Position numbers and translations under genes: made by a program
Source: Holdemania filiformis DSM 12042
GTDB taxonomy: Bacteria > Bacillota_I > Bacilli_A > Erysipelotrichales > Erysipelotrichaceae
NCBI RefSeq assembly: GCF_000157995.1
Contig: NZ_GG657553.1
Location: 62,376-126,161 of the forward strand
DNA: 63,786 nucleotides
Direction of reading: 5' to 3'
Part shown: one piece after another, positions 17,916-25,264 of the stretch
Layout of the letters: each line of letters begins with the position of its first letter
Position numbering within the stretch: the first letter of the stretch is position 1
Notes under the pieces: model-generated
Seen by the model: only the letters and a program-made list of their open reading frames with translations
Database searches by the model: none
What the model was told of the DNA's origin: nothing

Positions 17916-19033
17916 TGGGTTTCCTCCTTCCGCAGCGGCAGCGCCTGACATCGTGCCGGCAGCGTCTTGGGATCCGGCAGTGTCCAACAGACCAAGGTCA
18001 CGGCGGTGCCCTGAGCGCAGATCTTCATCATCCACTCACGGATGGCCTCCGTCAGCGAATTCAGAATGAGCAGGCAATGATGCGAGGCATCCAACAGCTG
18101 CGGATATCGTTGAAACAACCGGGTCGGCTCGCTTAGCGGATACGGGGCGGCGCAGGCTAACAAATCCAGACAGCTGACCGTGTGGTTCAGACTGGCGTCG
18201 CAGACCGAGGTATCCGCAACGGAAAAACGCACGACGGCATTGGTGACCAGGGCCGCAGGCAGCTGTTGGCGCTGACTTTGATCAAGGACCGCCGCGGCGA
18301 ACTGCACCGCACTTTCCATAAATTCCGCGTCGTCCGCAAAGAGATTCTGGATCGACTGCAGGATTAAAAAGATCGAAAACGCCGGGTCGGAAGTGTGATC
18401 GTATTCTTTAACGTAAAAGGATTGATACCGCGCCGTCGCCCGCCAGTCGATATCGCGGAAGCTGTCCTGCGGCTGATAGGGACGCACACCGGTAAAAAAG
18501 ATCGGATCCGGGTAGAGCCAGCGGCGTACTGACTGCTGCCCCTGAAGTCCGCAGGGACTGGCTTCGAGCGCCGCCGGGAATTGCCGTAAGGGATGGACGA
18601 CGCATAAGCGAGGCGTAGTCAGAGGACCGTCCAGCTGGGTCAGATTCAGATAATCAGAAAGGATCGTCGAAGCCCGGAATTCGCCGGCACCGCGCTGTTT
18701 CGCAGTAAACCGCAGCGAGCGGGTTTTCTTCTGGCGTCCGGCGAGCGTCGTATGCAGGACAAAGGCGTTCGTCGCGCTTTCGCCGGTCAGCGCCAGATCC
18801 GTTTCTTCGCAGTCCAGAATCGCGGGAAACGTAATCCGCACCGCGGCATGCGGAACACTCATCCGCTTTTTATTCTCAAGAATCACCGTGAGCGTCAGCG
18901 TCTGTCCCGGTTCCAGCCGGCTGACATCGCTGAGCAGTGTGACCGACAGACCGCGGGCGCCCCGGCGTTCAAAATCATAGCGTCCCAGCTGAACGAAAAC
19001 CAGACCGAGGACGAAGATCAACAACAACGTCAT
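17912..19033 (-). CDS. DUF58 domain protein (vWA-like), membrane-anchored
   Basis: 373 residues. It has one N-terminal hydrophobic segment, an immunoglobulin-like beta region (about 35-140) and then the DUF58 signature VRPYQPQDSFRDIDWRATAR, with VKEYDH after it. DUF58 proteins act with MoxR ATPases, probably as vWA-type partners in assembling surface or redox complexes. The gene starts six bases after the MoxR gene stop and overlaps the DUF4129 start. Confidence 0.85.
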   Translation of the reverse strand: MTLLLIFVLGLVFVQLGRYDFERRGARGLSVTLLSDVSRLEPGQTLTLTVILENKKRMSVPHAAVRITFPAILDCEETDLALTGESATNAFVLHTTLAGRQKKTRSLRFTAKQRGAGEFRASTILSDYLNLTQLDGPLTTPRLCVVHPLRQFPAALEASPCGLQGQQSVRRWLYPDPIFFTGVRPYQPQDSFRDIDWRATARYQSFYVKEYDHTSDPAFSIFLILQSIQNLFADDAEFMESAVQFAAAVLDQSQRQQLPAALVTNAVVRFSVADTSVCDASLNHTVSCLDLLACAAPYPLSEPTRLFQRYPQLLDASHHCLLILNSLTEAIREWMMKICAQGTAVTLVCWTLPDPKTLPARCQALPLRKEETQ

Positions 19034-19039
19034 GGGGAA

Positions 19040-19987
19040 TCAACCCTGAAACTTTTCAACCGGAACCGGGATTTCTTCCAGGATCTGCGCCAGTACGGCT
19101 TCCGCCTGCCGATCGGAACCCAGACTTAATCCGCCTAAAATCAGACGATGAGCCAGGACCGGCTGGGCGCAGGCTTTTAAATCATCCGGCAGGACATAAT
19201 CACGGCCCTGGATCGCGGCCATCGCTTTCGCGCAGCGTATCCAGGCCAGAGCTCCGCGGGGACTGACGCCTAATTGAATCCGTTCATGCGCCCGCGTTCT
19301 GCCAACCACCTGCAGCGCATAGTCCAACAATACATCGTGGATCCGGACCGCATCGACCTCATCCCGCAGCGCTAACAGCTGTTTTCCGTCGAGTACTGGC
19401 GAGAGCTGTGGCGCGGCCGCCTGGACGCTGAGATTTTTCAACATCCGCTGTTCCTCCTGCGGTGAAGGATAGCCGGGATGAATCCGGATCATAAACCGGT
19501 CGATCTGAGCTTCCGGCAGCGGGAAGGTTCCCTGGTTTTCGATCGGATTCTGCGTCGCGATGACAAAGAAGGGTTCCGGCAGCGGGTAAGTCGTACCTTC
19601 CACGCTGATCTGATGTTCTTCCATCGCTTCCAGCAAGCTCGACTGGGTGCGCGGCGCGGCGCGGTTGATTTCGTCCGCCAGCACCAGCTGGGTAAACAAC
19701 GGGCCCGGACGGAACTCGAATTCCCCTTTAGCCTGATTGTAGAACTGAATGCCGATCAAATCGGACGGCATCAGATCCGGTGTAAACTGGACCCGCTTGA
19801 ACGAGAGATTCAGCGACTGGGCGACCGCTTTGGCCAGCGTCGTCTTTCCGGTGCCGGGTACGTCTTCTAAAAGAATGTGGCCTCCGGCTAATAAACTCAT
19901 CATGATCAGGCCGCAGCTCTGTTCGCTGCCGACCATGATCTGTTCGATATTTTTTTTTAATAAGGATGCGGCTTCCTGACAGTTCAT
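19040..19987 (-). CDS. MoxR-family AAA+ ATPase
   Basis: 315 residues. Walker A PGTGKT (about 44-49), Walker B LVLADEINRA, sensor region VIATQNPIENQGTFPLPEAQ and the arginine-finger region are all present. The MoxR signature RFMIRIHPGYP is also visible. It should act as a chaperone-like ATPase on the DUF58/DUF4129 partners encoded downstream. ATG 19987 lies six bases after AGGAGG; the longer open frame upstream lacks a site. Confidence 0.9.
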   Translation of the reverse strand: MNCQEAASLLKKNIEQIMVGSEQSCGLIMMSLLAGGHILLEDVPGTGKTTLAKAVAQSLNLSFKRVQFTPDLMPSDLIGIQFYNQAKGEFEFRPGPLFTQLVLADEINRAAPRTQSSLLEAMEEHQISVEGTTYPLPEPFFVIATQNPIENQGTFPLPEAQIDRFMIRIHPGYPSPQEEQRMLKNLSVQAAAPQLSPVLDGKQLLALRDEVDAVRIHDVLLDYALQVVGRTRAHERIQLGVSPRGALAWIRCAKAMAAIQGRDYVLPDDLKACAQPVLAHRLILGGLSLGSDRQAEAVLAQILEEIPVPVEKFQG

Positions 19988-20012
19988 GGATATACCTCCT
20001 GCGATTTTTCTT

Positions 20013-20021
20013 ATTTTAACA
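20013..20021 (-). promoter_or_regulatory. Possible extended -10 promoter for the MoxR operon
   Basis: TGTTAAAAT on the minus strand, 26 bases before the start codon. The -35 region is poor. Confidence 0.3.
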
Positions 20022-20142
20022 TGAATTACGCTTGGGATTCGGAAAGTCGGTTGAAAATAGCCGGGGAAATTGGAAAAAAACAAAAATTTCAAAAAAATTT
20101 GATGAAATTAGACAAAAAGTCCCAAACTGTTCACCGCTCCTT

Positions 20143-20173
20143 CATTGAATCTGAAAGCATTCAATGAGATAAT
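20143..20173 (+). promoter_or_regulatory. Promoter with internal inverted repeat upstream of the 20352 gene
   Basis: TTGAAT (20145-20150) and GATAAT (20168-20173) with a 17-base spacer. CATTGAAT (20143-20150) and ATTCAATG (20159-20166) are perfect complements overlapping -35 and spacer, so a repressor could bind here. The transcript would have a leader of about 170 bases. Confidence 0.5.
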
Positions 20174-20351
20174 AAAACCAATCGGAAATTGACGTTTCCT
20201 GGCCTGCGGCGAGGAAGGCGGATGGATTCGCTATCGGATTCTGAAGCCGGACGAAATCGACGAAGTCCTCCGGCTGATCGCGATCAAAAAAAGCACCGCC
20301 GAAAAAACGGTAATTATCGGATTTGAAACAAATGAAAGAAAGGGGCTGACT

Positions 20352-21308
20352 ATGCGAAAAGGAAATCGCTTATTACTGATCATGACCGGCTTGCTGGGGC
20401 TGTGCGCCGCGGTGCTGCTGCTTCTGGTCAGCGTATTCCGGGTGGAAAGCCTGACGATTATTGAACAAAATACCGAATTGATCTACCAGAGCAGTTCGGC
20501 GGAAATGATGGGCTTTGAATTCAGCTATTTAAGCGCGCAGGATGAATCGAAAACTGTGGAGACCCTGCGTTTTGTCGCTAAGGATTTCCCGGTCTACGTG
20601 ATCGGCCGCACGACGCAGAGCTTCGGCCCGTTTGAAGTGACGACGGTGCAGGCGGTCATCGCGCCGATGGACACAGAATGGCCGGAAAGCGGCGGTTTGG
20701 ATTTGTCCGACGCAATCCTGACGTTCACCGACGGCAGCGAGGAACAGATCCGGCTGGGCAAGCTGAAGCTGGTGCCGAAAGAAAAGAATGAAGGTCCGTA
20801 CGAAATTACGGAAATGACGTCCAAGGACGACGGCAGTTTTGTGATCCGGTTAAACGCGACAAAAATGCTGCATTTCGCCAGTATTTCCAGCACGGCAACG
20901 GAAAATGTGCTGGATGTGCTGGAACTCATCATCAACGATAAGCCGGTGGAGGAATGGAAAGGTTTGCTGGTGCCGCAGGGTGAGATTGTGATCCAGGGCA
21001 GCTTTAAGGACAAAACGGTTGATCCGCTGCAGTCGATGCGGCTGAGTCCGACGATGACGTTGGAGGATGAAAAAGGCAATCCGTTCGATCTTCAGTTCAC
21101 TACCGAGCGGAAACGGCAGGAAGGGTTCAACGTCTTCAATCTGTTGTCGACCACACGGAAGTTGGAACCGAAGGGTTTGAAAATTCAAGCGATGAGGTAT
21201 TTACTCACCACTAGAGCCGTGTGGAAAATTAGCAAACTTTTCCCTATTCATATAAAAGAAAAGACAGAATCATCGCTTGTGATCATTCTGTCTTCTTTCT
21301 TCAGATAA
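20352..21308 (+). CDS. Membrane-anchored secretory protein, unknown function
   Basis: 318 residues with a short basic start, one hydrophobic segment (about 7-28) and a long beta-rich region predicted to lie outside the cell. No named domain was recognised. The ATG follows AAAGGGG. Two oddities are visible. The same frame stays open about 50 codons further upstream (WIRYRILKPDEIDEVL...) without any start codon. The last 17 or so codons run through a terminator hairpin, so the original stop may have been lost. Confidence 0.65.
   Translation: MRKGNRLLLIMTGLLGLCAAVLLLLVSVFRVESLTIIEQNTELIYQSSSAEMMGFEFSYLSAQDESKTVETLRFVAKDFPVYVIGRTTQSFGPFEVTTVQAVIAPMDTEWPESGGLDLSDAILTFTDGSEEQIRLGKLKLVPKEKNEGPYEITEMTSKDDGSFVIRLNATKMLHFASISSTATENVLDVLELIINDKPVEEWKGLLVPQGEIVIQGSFKDKTVDPLQSMRLSPTMTLEDEKGNPFDLQFTTERKRQEGFNVFNLLSTTRKLEPKGLKIQAMRYLLTTRAVWKISKLFPIHIKEKTESSLVIILSSFFR
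21258..21303. terminator. Bidirectional terminator inside the 3' end of the 20352 gene
   Basis: AAGACAGAAT and ATTCTGTCTT pair around a CATCGCTTGTGATC loop. T-rich sequence follows on both strands. It serves the convergent flavoprotein gene as well. Confidence 0.7.
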
Positions 21309-21315
21309 AGCTGAA

Positions 21316-23277
21316 TTACTGTGCGGAAGCCTGGTTCAGGCAGTCAGTGACCGCATCCAGGATTCTGCCGCTGGACAGCGTGCAGCCCGAGATCGTGTCG
21401 ACGTTGACGGAGTTTTCCGCAACGATCGCCGCTGGCAGATCGCTGATCGCCTTGTCGGCAACGCCCGCTGTTTCATGCTGCTCAACGATTTCAACCGCGC
21501 TGATCTTGCCGTCCGCGATTGTCGTCTTGACTGTCATCTGACCTTCCTGGCCTTCGACCGTCGCCGTGTATTCGCCGTCTTTCAGCGTCTTGCTCATATC
21601 GAAGCGATCCGCGGACGCCGTTTCCTTCTCAAACAAGGAAGCGTCGAACAGGTTGGATGCCGCTTTCACTGTGTAGCCTTCCGCTAAGGTATCCGTCATT
21701 GCAGTACGGCCCGCAATCCGTCCGAAGGTGATCGGACCCATGACGCCGGTGCCGCCGGAAACAAACTTGCCCCAGATGCCGCCGGTGCATTCGCCTGCTG
21801 CGTACAGACCCGGAATGACAGTGCCGCTTTCATCCAGCACATGCGCCTGCGTGTCGATCGAAACGCCGCCCAGCGTCATAACGACCAACGCTTTTAACGG
21901 AATCGCATAGTATTTGTCGCCTTCGATCTTGTTGACCGCTAAGCTGTAAGCCGATGGTGTCGCATCAAAGCTGCGGCCGAATTCATCTTCAGCTTCGCCG
22001 TCGACAGCCTTGTTGTAAGTTTCAACCGTGGCCTTCAGCGCCTCCGCCGGAACATTGATCAGCGCTGCCAGTTCGTCCAGCGTCGCCGCTGACTTCACCA
22101 GGTTCTTCGCCCGTCCGGTTTCCGGATTGAAATACAGCTGGTACATCATATCGCCGCCGGCTGCGGAAAGATCCGCAACGATCTTGTCGGTGAAGATATC
22201 ATACTGAACCGCGCCCGGCTGTTCTTCCAGAGCAACTTCACGCACATCGACGCGCGCTTCCTGTTCGTTGACAAACCGCTTGCCTTCCTGGTTGACGCAG
22301 ATACCGCCTGCCTTCCAGGTGTAAGTAGAACCGATCGTTCCGCTCTGCGGGCCGGTCTGCACGCCCATCGGGAATGTCGGGATATAGCTCATCGCTTTTT
22401 CATCGACGTTGGCGCCGACTTCCTGCATCATCCGCAGGCCTTCGCCCATCGAGGTTGTGGAGCTGAGGTAATCCGCACCGTGTTCCGCGTATTTGCCCAT
22501 CAGCTTGAAGTTTCCGGAATAGCCGCCGGTCGCCATCACGACGCCCTTGTTGGCGGTATATTTAATCGTCTTACCATCTTCGGTAACCGCTTCAACGCTT
22601 AAGACCTGACCCTTGTCATTCGCCAGCAGCTTCACGCCGTCGGTGTTGAAATCAATTGTGACGTTGTCCAGTGTCTTGATGTACTGATCGAGCACCTCAT
22701 GCGCGGCGCTGGAATAATGTTCCTTGTCGTCCGCCTTCGGTTTGTAGGTCCGCTGAACGGAATATAACTGGTGTTCCGGTGCGAAGACCGCTTTGCCGCC
22801 GGTCGCTTTGTCTAACGAGAATTCGTTGTCGGCTAACCCGTGCTCCAGCATCCATTCGAACATCTCCGTGTCTTCGTTCACGAACGCTTCGACCAGCTCG
22901 CGGTTGCCCAGCTGAGCGCCGTTTTTCATGATGTCTTCCACAAAGGAAGCTTTCGTGTCTTCGATGCCGGCTTCCTTCTGCAGCGAGGTTTCCGCTGCGG
23001 ACATCGATCCGGACGTCAGATTCAGATTCCCGCCGGTACGGTTGGTCTTTTCAATAATGATGACGTTCTGTGCGCCGTTGTCTGTGGCCGCGATCGCAGC
23101 GGATAACCCCGCTCCGCCTGCGCCTACGACGATAACGTCGGCTGTTTTCTCTTCATCATACGCCGTAGCCGGCGCTGACGGTTGTTGTTCCGCAGGCTTG
23201 TTGTTGGACGTTGAGCATCCGCTCATCGCGGAAACCATCAACAAGAAGGCTGAACATAAGGCTACTGTTTTCTTCAT
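21316..23277 (-). CDS. Exported FAD/FMN reductase lipoprotein (fumarate/urocanate-reductase family)
   Basis: 653 residues. The signal peptide ends at lipobox Cys21. FAD domain: VVGAGGAGLSAA (50-61) and the late GLYAAGECTGG block. The C-terminal FMN_bind domain has DTISGCT (627-633), where Thr633 matches the residue flavinylated by ApbE. The catalytic Arg equivalent is kept in FVNEQEARVD (Arg342). The substrate-binding His of the fumarate reductase QxHPT motif is replaced (SYIPTFPM), as is the Arg of HGANR (here WGKFVSGG). It is therefore probably an extracellular respiratory reductase for a substrate other than fumarate. An AraC regulator is divergent. Confidence 0.88.
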   Translation of the reverse strand: MKKTVALCSAFLLMVSAMSGCSTSNNKPAEQQPSAPATAYDEEKTADVIVVGAGGAGLSAAIAATDNGAQNVIIIEKTNRTGGNLNLTSGSMSAAETSLQKEAGIEDTKASFVEDIMKNGAQLGNRELVEAFVNEDTEMFEWMLEHGLADNEFSLDKATGGKAVFAPEHQLYSVQRTYKPKADDKEHYSSAAHEVLDQYIKTLDNVTIDFNTDGVKLLANDKGQVLSVEAVTEDGKTIKYTANKGVVMATGGYSGNFKLMGKYAEHGADYLSSTTSMGEGLRMMQEVGANVDEKAMSYIPTFPMGVQTGPQSGTIGSTYTWKAGGICVNQEGKRFVNEQEARVDVREVALEEQPGAVQYDIFTDKIVADLSAAGGDMMYQLYFNPETGRAKNLVKSAATLDELAALINVPAEALKATVETYNKAVDGEAEDEFGRSFDATPSAYSLAVNKIEGDKYYAIPLKALVVMTLGGVSIDTQAHVLDESGTVIPGLYAAGECTGGIWGKFVSGGTGVMGPITFGRIAGRTAMTDTLAEGYTVKAASNLFDASLFEKETASADRFDMSKTLKDGEYTATVEGQEGQMTVKTTIADGKISAVEIVEQHETAGVADKAISDLPAAIVAENSVNVDTISGCTLSSGRILDAVTDCLNQASAQ

Positions 23278-23300
23278 TTCTTTCCTTCCCTTCTATCACC

Positions 23301-23328
23301 ATTCTATCATTTAAGAATGTTTTCACAA
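23301..23328 (-). promoter_or_regulatory. Promoter of the flavoprotein gene
   Basis: On the minus strand TTGTGA and TAGAAT are separated by 16 bases, 24 bases before the start. Confidence 0.5.
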
Positions 23329-23390
23329 TATCAAATTCACTCATGATTTTAAGAATTTCAGAACCTTCATTTTTGCGTTATAAAAATCTA

Positions 23391-23399
23391 TGCTATACT
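23391..23399 (+). promoter_or_regulatory. Extended -10 promoter of the AraC gene
   Basis: TGCTATACT, 30 bases before the ATG. It is back to back with the flavoprotein promoter. Confidence 0.5.
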
Positions 23400-23429
23400 T
23401 AATTCAACAGAAACCGAGGTGATTGTGGA

Positions 23430-24314
23430 ATGAATTCGATCTATACGCCGATTCGGAAAGATCCTTTTTCCAAGATTGAAGAAGAATTTGATTATGAAAT
23501 TCTTAAAATAGGAAAGTTTACGAAGAAACCGCCGTTGATCAATCACAGTATTTTCATGAATCACTTCAAGATTTTATTCTTCCTGCAGGGCTGCTGCCGG
23601 GTGATCGTCGAAGATCAGGAATACCGGGTAGGTCCGGGCGATCTGCTGGTCGTGCCGATCAACGCCTTCTACACGGTCAGCTCCGAAGGTGAGGAAACGA
23701 TCGAGTTCTTCTTCCTGCATTTCACCGTTCAGCCGGTGCATAAAATCGCGCGGTTTATCGAATCGCTCGAGCTGACGCAGATTCTGGTGCTGCACGATAC
23801 GATCAACGAAGTGCTGGTGCATCAGCTGCAGCACACGATTAAAAAGGTCAACGAGCAGCAGCCGGGTTATTATCTGGAAGCGGTGCTGCTTCTGCAAAGC
23901 CTGATGCTGCGGCTGCGGATCCTGCGCCAGGAGGGCGATCATCAGCAGTCCGCTTCGCCGCATGTCCGCTCCAGCGAAGAAACGGTGTTCAATCAATGCG
24001 TCCGCTATCTGCAGGAGCATCTGAATGAAAATATCACCGTCGATAAGCTGTGTGAAATCGCGCATGTCTCGCAGAGTTATTTATACCGCTGTTTCAAAAA
24101 GCTCGTCCAGCAGTCGCCCAGCCAGTTTATCCTGCAGTTTAAGCTGCAGAAAAGTCAGGAATTATTGAAAACGACGGACGACTCGATCACCGCGATTGCG
24201 GACGCAACCGGCTTCTCCTCGATCTATTTATTCTGCAGTACCTTTAAAGCCGCGCTGGGACTGACGCCGACGCAGTTCAGAAAACATTTTAAAAATCAGG
24301 GCTCCGGCGGTTAA
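23430..24314 (+). CDS. AraC family transcriptional regulator with cupin sensor
   Basis: 294 residues. The N-terminal cupin/AraC-binding domain (about 40-120, GPGDLLVVPINAFY) probably senses a small ligand. The C-terminal double helix-turn-helix (about 190-290) includes VDKLCEIAHVSQSYLYRCFKK and the second helix pair ending LGLTPTQFRKHF. It is divergent from the reductase gene with only about 150 bases between starts, so it most likely controls that gene according to the reductase substrate. The start follows GAGGTGATTG. Confidence 0.9.
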   Translation: MNSIYTPIRKDPFSKIEEEFDYEILKIGKFTKKPPLINHSIFMNHFKILFFLQGCCRVIVEDQEYRVGPGDLLVVPINAFYTVSSEGEETIEFFFLHFTVQPVHKIARFIESLELTQILVLHDTINEVLVHQLQHTIKKVNEQQPGYYLEAVLLLQSLMLRLRILRQEGDHQQSASPHVRSSEETVFNQCVRYLQEHLNENITVDKLCEIAHVSQSYLYRCFKKLVQQSPSQFILQFKLQKSQELLKTTDDSITAIADATGFSSIYLFCSTFKAALGLTPTQFRKHFKNQGSGG

Positions 24315-24335
24315 GCCGCGAAACCCTGATTTTTT
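24294..24335. terminator. Bidirectional terminator between AraC and PTS locus A
   Basis: AAATCAGGG and CCCTGATTT form a perfect stem overlapping the AraC stop, with T runs on both strands. Confidence 0.85.
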
Positions 24336-24387
24336 ATTCGTTCATTCTTCTTTCATTACCCATGTTCTTTCCCACCGCACAAGGTTT

Positions 24388-24870
24388 CTAAAGCTGCTTC
24401 AGCACACTCTCCGTCAACAAGCTTTCCGCCACCTCGGGGGAATGCCGCACCGTGATCGTAATCTTTCGTTCCAGCAATCGCCGGCAGATCGCGATGTCCT
24501 CGCTGGTCAGCGCCGTCCTCTCGTTCAGCACCTTCCCGTTCGGACGCATCCGCAGGCCGCCCAGATTGAGCGTTTTCAGTTCGCGGAAATGTTCCAGCAC
24601 CTGATTGGCGTCGAACAGACTGCCGACGATGATCAGCACGTTGTCCGGCGATTCCAGCTGTCTGCGCACGATTTCAAAGCCCGCTTCCACCTCCGCGATC
24701 TGTAAGCGCACCTCGCGCGGTTTCGCCAGCCCCAGAATCATCTTCGTGAATTCATCGTTCGCCGCCTCGTCGTTCAGGACAAGAATCATATCCAGATTGT
24801 AATAGCTGGTCCAGTAGAACGCCACCTGCCCGTGAAGCAGACGGTCGTCCACGCTGACCTGCCGGATCAT
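24388..24870 (-). CDS. PTS mannose-family IIB component (locus A, second copy)
   Basis: 160 residues. The phosphorylatable His lies in VDDRLLHGQ (His13), followed by the typical LVLNDEAANDEF, LAKPREV and LNLGGLR blocks. It should take phosphate from IIA and pass it to sugar or to a regulator. Its ATG overlaps the stop of the adjacent IIA gene by four bases. It is the last gene of locus A, separated from the permease genes by the PRD regulator gene. Confidence 0.9.
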   Translation of the reverse strand: MIRQVSVDDRLLHGQVAFYWTSYYNLDMILVLNDEAANDEFTKMILGLAKPREVRLQIAEVEAGFEIVRRQLESPDNVLIIVGSLFDANQVLEHFRELKTLNLGGLRMRPNGKVLNERTALTSEDIAICRRLLERKITITVRHSPEVAESLLTESVLKQL

Positions 24871-25250
24871 TCAGACCGCGCTCCCATCATGGCGTTGACG
24901 TAAACCATCTGATCCTTCGCCGCGTTCACAATTTCCTCGATCTGCGCTCCGTCGCTCACTTCGGAAAACAACATTTCCAATAACAACGAAATATTCGCTC
25001 CGCTGATCAGATAGAAATCCCGCGTCCGCAACTGCCGCATCGCTTCCAGATTGACGCTGCCCCCGACCAAATCCGTCACGACGCACAACGGCTCCGCCGG
25101 ATCCCGCCGGTCCAGATACGCCTGCAGCTGTTGTTCAAAATCGTTATTGTACGGAAGCAGATCCACATTGTTCAGATCATCCTTGAAAAATTTCAGCGTG
25201 TTGACCACGCCCTGGGCATAGTCGCCATGTCCGGCAATCAAATATCGCAT
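24867..25250 (-). CDS. PTS mannose-family IIA component (locus A, second copy)
   Basis: 127 residues with active His8 in LIAGHGDYA and the conserved TDLVGGSVN block. It starts 14 bases after the PRD regulator gene behind AAAGGAG. Together with the following IIB it forms a pair lacking its own IIC/IID, so it may either feed the upstream IIC-IID or phosphorylate the PRD regulator. Confidence 0.9.
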   Translation of the reverse strand: MRYLIAGHGDYAQGVVNTLKFFKDDLNNVDLLPYNNDFEQQLQAYLDRRDPAEPLCVVTDLVGGSVNLEAMRQLRTRDFYLISGANISLLLEMLFSEVSDGAQIEEIVNAAKDQMVYVNAMMGARSE

Positions 25251-25264
25251 GTGCCCGCTCCTTT

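Noticed and set aside
17449-18136. Several overlapping 60-120-codon open frames on both strands
   Set aside because: All are shadows of the DUF4129 and DUF58 genes, which have family matches and ribosome binding sites.
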